Assembly: GCA_020058405.1 (NCBI GenBank)
Contig: JAGVEE010000106.1
Location: 1-10,804, forward strand
From: Sphingobacteriales bacterium
GTDB taxonomy: Bacteria; Bacteroidota; Bacteroidia; Sphingobacteriales; Sphingobacteriaceae
Length of the DNA: 10,804 nt
Direction of reading: 5' to 3'
The notes under the pieces are model-generated. The model was not told where the DNA came from, searched no databases, and saw only the letters and a list, made by a program, of their open reading frames with translations. Position 1 is the stretch's first letter. Each line of letters opens with the position of its first letter. A program made the translations under genes and the position numbers. Positions 1-8,300 of the stretch are shown one piece after another.

Positions 1-1607
1 AAACGATGTACATCGTTTCCAATAACTTGTAAACTATCTGCATAGCCAACAAAAATACCATACAAATAATAATCTCGTACTATATTGTTTTCAATTCTGT
101 TGCCAGTGGTAGATGCCGCAGCACCAGAAACACCATAAAAATATAAAGAGTAGTAACCTCCAGATATTTCATTGTTTCTAAAAATATTGTTGGTTATAAC
201 TGCACCCGATGAAGCAGCACCCGCATTTCCAGAAATGTTTAATCCGAAAAAGGTTGTGGTTGTATTATTAGCATCCCCCTCTATTTTATTGTTTTCAATA
301 ATACAATTGTTAGAGGCTCCCACATGTAAGGCAGAACCTTTAATAGAAGCAGCATCTAATTTTATTTTAAAATTTCTAAACGTAGTATAACTTACGCCTG
401 CTAATGAAACTACATATGATGTTGGGTCGTTTGCATCTGATAGGTGTTGTATAGTTGCACCGTTACCATTAATGGTTAAGGTATTTACCGCACTTAAACC
501 TGCAATATTGTTAAAGCTGGCTTTACCTGTATAAGTTGCACTGTCAACATTAATTACCACCGGACCACATACGCCAAAATTCGATAAGTCGCTTGCAATA
601 GCACCTAAGCTTGTATAATCTCTACCTACTGGGCCTACTGTAAAAGTTCCAGATAACGATGGTTTCACTATTTTTGTTATGGTATCATTATATGTTACGG
701 TATCCAATACTCCATTTGGAGAGGATGTCCAAACCTTAATTGTTTTTCCTGCTGATGTTGGAAAAGCAACCGAACCTAGGTTAACAGAAGCATTTGTAGA
801 CCCTGTTCCATTAATGGTATCTAAAGTTGAAGTATAAGGTATTACCGGACGAGCTACCCCGTCAACACTCCAATTAATATTTACAGATGTTACTTGGTTA
901 TTACCAAAATTTCTAATAGTTGCATAAATATTTTGTGTAGTTCCACTACAAAAAGTTCCTGGCGAATCTAATTTAGTAACACCTGCATCATTAAAGGATA
1001 GTGGATTTAAGTCAAAACCCAAATCAGCTAATCCTCCTGCACCTGCAGTACCTGTAGGACTGGTTACCAATCCATATAATCTTCTATTTCCTGGATCTGC
1101 TTGTTGATATACAGAGAAACCAGTTGTATATGCTGTTTGAGAAACTTCTACTAAAAAGTTTTTAGTAGGATCATATATAAAGGGTGTGGTTAAATCTATA
1201 ACAATCCAATTACCAGCACCCGTTGGTTGTATGGTATAGCTTGCTGCACTCAAGCAAGTTTGCAACCCCGTTACAAACGGACCACTAGTAAATGTGGTTA
1301 AGTTAGTATAACCCATCTTAACCGTTAAATTCGTGTAAACGAATGGAGTGGTAGACGCTGAACTGGTTCTAAAATACAATTTCGTTATTTTCCCTTTGCC
1401 AACTGCCGTAGGAAAATTGGATGGAAAATATAACCACTGTACTTTATTGGAGGTGGTTGATTGAAACGGAAACGAGTTCGCTGTTCCACCTGTACCACCT
1501 TTAAAATGAGGTGGATTTTGTGCAAAACTGGTCTGCACAAAAACACTTACAATAAGCAAAATGCTTAGTGCTAATGTTCCCAAAATTTGCTTAGTAGAAT
1601 TATACAT
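1..1607 (-). CDS. Large secreted beta-helix protein, N-terminal part (partial)
   Basis: This open frame starts at ATG 1607 and stays open for 535 codons to the window edge, so the C-terminus and any sorting domain are missing. Residues 1-29 form a signal peptide: K6, then a hydrophobic stretch of about 16 residues and a VQTSFA|Q cleavage site. Residues about 35-200 look like a beta-sandwich of a type common at the start of Bacteroidota secreted proteins (VQWLYFP, KITKLYFR, FIYDPTKNFLVEV); I cannot name the family. Residues about 207-312 resemble a CARDB-like domain (NDAGV, IRNFGN, VNINWSVDG, IKVWTSSPNG, YNDTI). From about residue 319 a right-handed parallel beta-helix begins, with Asn-rich turns such as CIIENNKI, NIFRNNEI and NRIENNIV. 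The CARDB-helix part is paralogous to residues 742-1060 of the giant protein at 2382-10763. No catalytic residues are evident, so it could be an adhesin or a glycan-active enzyme. T9SS export is inferred from the paralogue. No Shine-Dalgarno sequence precedes the start. Confidence 0.88.
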   Translation of the reverse strand, partial: MYNSTKQILGTLALSILLIVSVFVQTSFAQNPPHFKGGTGGTANSFPFQSTTSNKVQWLYFPSNFPTAVGKGKITKLYFRTSSASTTPFVYTNLTVKMGYTNLTTFTSGPFVTGLQTCLSAASYTIQPTGAGNWIVIDLTTPFIYDPTKNFLVEVSQTAYTTGFSVYQQADPGNRRLYGLVTSPTGTAGAGGLADLGFDLNPLSFNDAGVTKLDSPGTFCSGTTQNIYATIRNFGNNQVTSVNINWSVDGVARPVIPYTSTLDTINGTGSTNASVNLGSVAFPTSAGKTIKVWTSSPNGVLDTVTYNDTITKIVKPSLSGTFTVGPVGRDYTSLGAIASDLSNFGVCGPVVINVDSATYTGKASFNNIAGLSAVNTLTINGNGATIQHLSDANDPTSYVVSLAGVSYTTFRNFKIKLDAASIKGSALHVGASNNCIIENNKIEGDANNTTTTFFGLNISGNAGAASSGAVITNNIFRNNEISGGYYSLYFYGVSGAAASTTGNRIENNIVRDYYLYGIFVGYADSLQVIGNDVHR

Positions 1608-1687
1608 AATCGGTATGTTTTTTAATGTGTAAAATATTTAACCAATGCACTAAAAATATAGATGTGAATTCAAGTTTAAATAATATT

Positions 1688-1725
1688 AACCAAAAAAACA
1701 AGTTTGTTTGGTTAAAACAACCAAA
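1688..1725 (-). promoter_or_regulatory. Overlapping AACCAAA/TTTGGTT inverted repeats upstream of the left large gene
   Basis: Read on the minus strand, TTTGGTT (1725-1719), a 5-nt spacer and AACCAAA (1713-1707) form a perfect 7-bp inverted repeat. A third arm, TTTGGTT (1694-1688), can pair with the same AACCAAA arm. That second hairpin can extend to 10 bp with one mismatch (C1706/T1695) and a 4-nt loop, so the two hairpins are mutually exclusive. A related TTGGTTAA lies at 1645-1638. The site is 78-118 bp upstream of the left gene's ATG and about 60 bp after the regulator's stop. It could be an operator, a weak terminator for the regulator gene (a T-run follows the first hairpin), or chance in AT-rich DNA. 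The rest of 1608-1783 shows nothing else clear; TATATTTT at 1660-1653 resembles a Bacteroidota -7 box (TAnnTTTG) but has no well-spaced TTTG partner. Confidence 0.35.
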
Positions 1726-1783
1726 TAACAGTTGAATATAAGATTTACTTATTCCAAGAATGGACTGTTTAAGCCAATTTGGG

Positions 1784-2266
1784 TTATTTTTTCAACAAAT
1801 GGTCCAATGGGAGTGGACTATTCGATTTAACTTCGCCCAACATAATGTTACTATGAAATTGCCCAACATTAGGAATTGTTGAAAATTTATTCATCAAAAA
1901 ATTATTATAGGTATGGATGTCTGGTGATACAATTTTTAACATGTAATCGTAATTTCCCGACAAACCCGTTACTTCTAGTACTTCTGGTAAATTTGAAACT
2001 GCTGTTTCAAAATCAATTAAAGCATCTTTACTTTGCTCTTTCAGGGTTACATTACAATAAACCACAATATCTAAGCCAAGTTTAATTCCATCTAAAACAG
2101 CCACATATTTTTTAATATAGCCATCATTCTCTAATCTTTTTATTCTTTCGTAAGTAGGGGTAGCAGACAAACCAACTTCTTTAGCAATATCTTTTATTGC
2201 TTTCGTTGAGTCTACTTGCAATATTTTTAATATTTCTACATCAATACGATCTAAATGTTGGTTCAT
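1784..2266 (-). CDS. Lrp/AsnC-family transcriptional regulator
   Basis: This encodes a 160-residue protein, the usual size for the Lrp/AsnC family. These are DNA-binding regulators that form dimers and higher oligomers and often respond to amino acids. Residues about 5-50 form the N-terminal winged helix-turn-helix: LDRIDVEILKIL, then DIAKEVGLSATPTYERIKRLE with the family's GLS turn, and an NDGYIKKY wing. Residues about 65-143 are the C-terminal RAM (ligand-binding/oligomerisation) domain, including the typical G-x-x-D-Y segment at G104-Y108 (GNYDYMLKIV). I chose ATG 2266; an in-frame TTG at 2296 would add 10 residues (VNLISNSKT) with no family resemblance. No Shine-Dalgarno sequence is seen for either start. 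A terminator lies just upstream, so the gene probably has its own promoter, though I cannot identify one with good spacing. A motif, ATTAACCAAA on the plus strand at 2288-2297, is 21 bp before the start and recurs upstream of the next gene; autoregulation is possible but only inferred. The effector and targets are unknown. Confidence 0.95.
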   Translation of the reverse strand: MNQHLDRIDVEILKILQVDSTKAIKDIAKEVGLSATPTYERIKRLENDGYIKKYVAVLDGIKLGLDIVVYCNVTLKEQSKDALIDFETAVSNLPEVLEVTGLSGNYDYMLKIVSPDIHTYNNFLMNKFSTIPNVGQFHSNIMLGEVKSNSPLPLDHLLKK

Positions 2267-2313
2267 GGTTTTTGAATTAGATATTAAATTAACCAAATTT
2301 TATTGAGTATTGC

Positions 2314-2349
2314 AAAAAAAAGAAGTCCCTTTCTGGGGGACTCCTTTTT
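2314..2349 (-). terminator. Rho-independent terminator of the giant surface-protein gene
   Basis: On the minus strand AAAAAGGAGTCCC (2349-2337) pairs with GGGACTTCTTTTT (2329-2317) around a 7-nt loop. The 13-bp stem has one G-U wobble, and the U-run continues to 2314. It begins 33 bp after the TAA at 2384-2382 and ends 48 bp before the regulator's ATG. It should end the long transcript and separate it from the regulator gene. Confidence 0.88.
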
Positions 2350-2381
2350 AATTTTTAACAAAATCTATTCTAATTGAATTT

Positions 2382-5300
2382 TTAGTTCTTAGCTACATCA
2401 ACTATTCTGATGTAAGCAACATTTCCATCAACGGTTAAACGTACCATGTACACACCTGAAGCGGTTTGTAAATCTTCGTTTTTATAATTGAATGTGTACA
2501 TACCAGCAGCCTGAGATTCATCTGTTAAGATGCTTGCCACTTTTCTGCCAATCATATCATAAACTTCTAACGTTACGTTGTTTGCATTTTCTGGTAACAC
2601 ATAAGAAACTAATGTTTGACCAGCAAATGGGTTAGGCGCTGCACCTAATTTAAACACTTCAGCAAAATCGTTTCCTAAGCCAGTTACCACAATTACTTCT
2701 GATGTTGTAGATCTACAACCAGTTGCTACGTTTGTAACTGTTAAAGTAATTGTATAATTACCCGGTGTAGTAAACACGTGGGTTGGGTTTGCTAATTGCG
2801 AAGTATTTGCAGCAGAGGTTGGATCACCAAAGTTCCATGCATACTGTAGGCCAGATGTTGTGGTAGCCAAGAAGGTTACCGACTGCCCGTTTGATGCGGT
2901 GGTTGCAAAGGTTGATACTGGTACTGCTTTGTTTGTAATTACTATTGCATCTGTATTCACACATGTGTTTGCATTTGTTACTGTAACACTGTACGTTCCT
3001 GCATTACTTACTCTAATGGTTTGTGTGGTTGCACCTGTGCTCCATAAATAAGTTGATCCTGCGTTTCCTGCGTTTAAGGTAATTGTATCACTTGTACAAA
3101 TTTCTGCATCGGCTCCTAATGATACTACAGGTAATGCATTAAAGTTTACTTGTATCGTATCTATATCTGTACAGCTTCCAATCGTAACCGTTACCGTGTA
3201 AATGCCATTCGCACTTGCTTGTATGGTTTGTGTGGTTGCACCAGTATTCCATAAATATGTTGCGCCAGAGTTTCCTGCGTCTAAGGTTACTGGAGTACCT
3301 ACACATGAACTTACATCTGCTCCTAAGTTTACACTTGGGCTTGGTGTTGTAGTTACCACTATTGCATCTGTTGCATCGCAACCTGCTGCGTTAGTTATTA
3401 CTACCGAATAGGTTCCAGTTGCACTCACTTGTATGGTTTGTGTGGTTGCGCCTGTACTCCACAAGTAGGTACTTGCTTGGCCAGCATCTAAGGTTAACAC
3501 GCTTCCATCACATATACTTTGATCGTTACCTAAGTTAATACTTGGGGTACCAAATACTTTTAAATATCTAGTAATTATAGTATCACAACCTGTGCTTAAG
3601 TTTCTAACTCTTGCAGTAAACATTAATGTACTATCCTTGTCACCTGCTGCTGCTATGTATTGTAAGCTTAAGCCATTCATGGTTATTGCTCCTACTGGTG
3701 TTGCGCCGCCAAGTGTTTTTACCATTGGGTTTATCACATTCCATGTAGTTCCTAAACCTGCTAAGTTAAATCCTGTTGGAACCGTTAATGAATACGTTAA
3801 AGTATCACTCACACATGCCGCGTCTGCATTCAGCAAGGTACCTGCATTAAACACTCCGGTAAATGGAGTGGATTGTGCCACACCAGAACCAGCAGGGCCA
3901 GATGTTGGTACTACAGTAATAGGCATTCTTGCCGATGGGCAACCTGCTTGGCCTTCGCTCAATTTCCAATTGTAGAAATAATAGTATAAATCATTTCTAG
4001 CCGTGTTTGTAGGCGCTGCAGTTAATGTACTTGTGGTTAAAGAAATAACTCCCGGTACCACTATTGGGTAACCGTAGTTTCCTCCTGGTGCCGTTGCAGC
4101 TGGTTCGAATAATAAACCTGTAATGTTTGCACTTCTTGCACCCGGTCTGATTTTATAATTTGTACCTGGTAATAAATTAAAGTTTAAGGTTACTTCTTGT
4201 GGCGCTGCTGCTGCTGCTGCTGCAGGGTTACCAATAACACTTACTGTTGCGGTATGTAAAACAACATTCGCAGAATTTATTACATCAATTGTAACCGTTC
4301 CAGAAACTCCAGCCGATGACGCAACCGGATAAACCGTTACTTTTTGTAGGGTTACCGGTTTTAAAACATCAAACACAATTCCAAAATTGGTTGTTCCCGC
4401 TCCTGTTGTTCCTGCTAATTGTGCAGGTAAACCACCAATATAATTTTGTATGGTACTCGTAGTTGCTTCTGCATAAAATGTAGTAGCAGTATTAATTGGA
4501 CCTGTTGTTAACGTATCATTAGTAGAAATTGCTGTTCCTCCTGTGGCATTCGCATACCATGATATACTTGCAGGTGAGTTTGCAAATACCATCGCCGGTC
4601 CACCAGAACATGCTGGCGAAATTACACTTAATACCGGGTTAGCAGGCACTGCATAAATAGTCGTGTTTTTACTAATTGTATCGTTTGTTGCTTCTGCATC
4701 GCCAGTTACTTTTGCGTAAGCTTTAATATTTATTACGCCAGCACCTAAGCTGCTATTATAAGAACTTATCGTAACAGTGTCTTTAGAGTTTGGTGCTAAA
4801 CTTATTGTTTTCGATAAATTCATACTTGTATTTAATCCTCCAGTAATAATAGCACCTAAACTTATGTTTGTTTGAGTAGCCGTTCCTAAATTCTGAACAA
4901 CTATTACAATGCTATCGTTTGGAATTCCACATACTACATTACCAATAGGATATAAAATATCTGTAACTTCTATTTCAGATGCTGGAGGTAAAAACTCATC
5001 AGCACCTATACATGGTAAAGTTGTGTTTCTTGTTTGTGCATCAATATCTGTTGTAATGCCTGCAATTGGTGTTGCTTTTTGATATAAAGCTACTCCCTGT
5101 GCATGTAAATCTATATTAGAATTATAATTCGGATTAAAATTTATCGAATTTAAATTCTTACTAGTTGCTGTTACAATGCTTGCTAAATTTAATAAATCAC
5201 CATTCAAATAACCTAATCTTCCTTGTGCACCACTTGCGTAATAGTTGTTGTAGTTAAACTGACTATATGCCGTATCACCAACTTCAGAATAAAATGCATA

Positions 5301-8300
5301 AGCATATGAGGTATCTGATGGGTTCGTTGTAAGGTTGTAAAAACTATTGTTCCTGATATCTAATAATCTAGCTCCTGTACCCACATGCAATGCAGCACTA
5401 ATATGTGGAGCTGTTGTTGTTTGTGCAACGCTTCCATTTAAACTTACAGAGTTGTAATATAATTTTACACCTCCTGTTGCGATAATAGAAATACCAACAT
5501 TTCCAGTTGTGTTCAAATTAGTTGAACTACCACCTCTCATATCGGCAATAAAATTATTTGCAACCGTTATGTTATCATTCGCTTTGCCAGAAATTATTTC
5601 AATTCCTCTACCGCCAAATGCTCCAGAACCAGTAACTCTTTCTATTTTATTATTAGTTACTTGACCGTTTAAAAATCCATCATACAAAGCAATGCCCCAA
5701 GCTTGTTGTGCTCCCGTATTATTAATATTTTTAATTACGTTATTATGTACTCTAGCATTTTTTTGAATTTCTAATGCCATTCCGTATAAACGTAATTGCT
5801 CTCCAACCACATCAGATCCGATGGTGTTTCCTTCAATTAACAAACTATCGTTTTCAAAGCCAGCTACAGATCCACTGAAAATACCAACAGATCCTCTTAA
5901 AATCGTATTATTAATAATTTTGATTTTATTATTTGAAGCTCCCGGAGAATACGGAATTGTTAAGCCTCCAATATGAATAGGAATGGCATTTCCTGCAGTT
6001 CCCGCTAACACAATTGAGTTTTTAATTTCAATATTAGTTGCACCTGCATTATCGCCTAAACTTATTAGTTGAATACCTACAGTGCCACTCGTAGCTGAAG
6101 AGTTTTCAAATCTTAAGAATTTACCCGATCCGTTAAAGCTTCCATCTATTAATACTCTGTCTGTTCCGTTTAATCTAATTAAACCTCCCACAAAAGAACC
6201 TGAAATTGTTCTTAAGGTATCTGCATTTGGGCGAATGGTAATTTTATATCCACCAGCACCTACTTCAGCAAATGCATTTAATGCATGTAATCCCGTTTCA
6301 GATAAGTTTGTTTTTACTACAATGTTTACATCACCAGATAAAATATTATTATTGATGTGTTCGAATATACTTGCATTGCCCGATAAAGATTTATAGGTTT
6401 CTGCTGTTCCCACCACAAATGTTCCCGAAATAGTATTTGCAATTCTATACACGTTCGGCGCACCTAACACAGGGAAGTTTCCTGCAGTTAAGTTAACATT
6501 CGCAGGGTCGTCTGTTAATTGTAAGGGTGCATTTATAGAAGCCGCTCCCGATAAATCTTGCGCTACTACAAAATATTGTATTTGGCTGTTTACCGCAACT
6601 GCAGTATTTAGTTTGCTGTAATCAATCGTAAAACCAAATGGTGAACTTGTATTCGTTGCCGTTACATATTTCCAACCATCTGTAGCAGAAGTGTTGTCAA
6701 CATACGTATCTGCATTTGTACTTAGTTTGTAATATAATCTTGGTCTGTTTGCTGCAGAAGTATCCACTCCTGTTAAATCTACTATACTAGCAAAATTTGT
6801 AAGAGTATAATTGCTTGTACTTAATGTATTCAATATTGGTGCAAAGGTAATTGTTGGTCCAGAAAAATCACCAGCGTTTTCATACGCACCAATTGTAGGT
6901 GCAGTAGTGCTTCTAGCTACTCCAAGTAAATCGGTAGTAACCGTTGTTAATGGTGTTCCTGCTGCAACTAATGGTGAACCAACTTTTGGAATTACGTTTT
7001 TAATCCCGTTAAAAGTCGGGTTTCCATCTATACTGTTTTGATCAAACAAACTTGTGTTAACTCCTTTCCATGCTGCTAAAGTTGCACCTTGTGTAGTTCC
7101 CCATTGTCCGTAAATAACGCCTGCATTTCCATTGAAGTGATTATAATTTGAAGTAACCGTACTTGTATTTGTTGCAAGGTTTAATAAAATTCTCGTTCCT
7201 GTACCACTTATTCTGTTTATGTTAAACGAGTTGTTTATAAATTGAACGTTGGTAGCTGCAGTAGTTTGGAAAGCTGCATATACTGTTCCTGCTCCACTTC
7301 CACCAATATCTATCGTATTATTATGGAACCAAGAACCATCAGATCCTGGAGAGTATATACCATATACTAAACCAGATCCACCAATGTTATAGGCTGCATT
7401 ATTAGAATGTATATTTTCACTTCCAACCGGTGCATCTGCAGTAGTATAAATTAAATACGATGTTGCAGTACCTATATATCCAACTGGGTATGGCGAATGT
7501 ATTTTGTTATTTCTGAATCTTAAATTTCGTGTTCCTGTTGTAAAGAACGAACCATAAAAAGTAGTAATGTTTGTTGTTCTAGTTGCTCTGTTTATATCAT
7601 TATTTTCAAATATCAAACTATCTGTTCCAATAGAATAAACTGAATATATATAAGTGTTTATTAGCTTATTGTTTCTTACCACATTACCCACTGCCGAAGT
7701 TAAATCTGCTGAATTTCCACAAATAGATAATAAATAATATCCTCCATTAAATACGTTGTTTTCTATCACATTGTATTTAAAAAGACCTGCTGTAGTTGCA
7801 GAAGTTGTACTTCCGCTTAGCGTCATTGCAGAAAATCCTGTAGCTGTTTTATCGTGACCAATGTTTACTCTATTTTTTCTAATCACGTTATAGTTTCCTT
7901 CCATAATATGGATACCAAAACCAGAAGCTCCATTTACGTTTACATTAAAACTATCTATAGTAACATAACTTGCTTTGTTTAACACAATACCATTGGTAGT
8001 GGTGTTTATAACCGAACCATTGCCATTAATTATCAAGGTACTTGTTGACGATAATCCTAATACATTTTGTAAGGATATACCAGTTGTATAGGGTCCTGCA
8101 GAAGCATTTACATTTACAATAGTATTACCACAAATTCCATTCGATGATAAAAAAGTTGACAATGTTTGTAAGTCTGCGAAATCTGCACCAGATCCACCAA
8201 CGGTTACTGTACCCGTTAAACCAGTACGTAATCCATTTAATCTAATTGTATCATTTACTGCATTTGCATCTGCTCCGTTGTTCGGATTACTCGTCCAAAT

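Noticed and set aside
2267..2296. TTG start for the regulator, adding ten residues
   Set aside because: The extra residues do not resemble the family N-terminus, and ATG 2266 gives MNQHLDRIDVEIL, the usual Lrp/AsnC beginning. The TTG also falls within the candidate regulatory motif.
3139..3381. Minus-strand open frame of 80 codons rich in Cys, Arg and Asn
   Set aside because: It is an alternative frame within the tandem Ig-like repeats. Its odd composition comes from out-of-frame reading of the Thr-rich repeat.
2913..3533. Regular direct repeats of about 210 bp, considered as a CRISPR-like array
   Set aside because: The repeats are in frame and encode homologous Ig-like domains; unit length and divergence do not fit a CRISPR array.
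3592..3975. Plus-strand open frame of 127 codons
   Set aside because: It lies wholly inside the giant minus-strand gene, which has clear domains throughout. The translated product has no recognisable motifs, and it is best explained as a shadow of the repetitive, Thr/Asn/Val-rich coding strand.
6082..6396. Plus-strand open frame of 104 codons, and similar ones at 172-390, 2860-3051, 6811-7041, 9222-9416 and 10365-10782
   Set aside because: All are antisense to well-supported minus-strand coding sequence and show no signal, domain or ribosome-binding evidence of their own.
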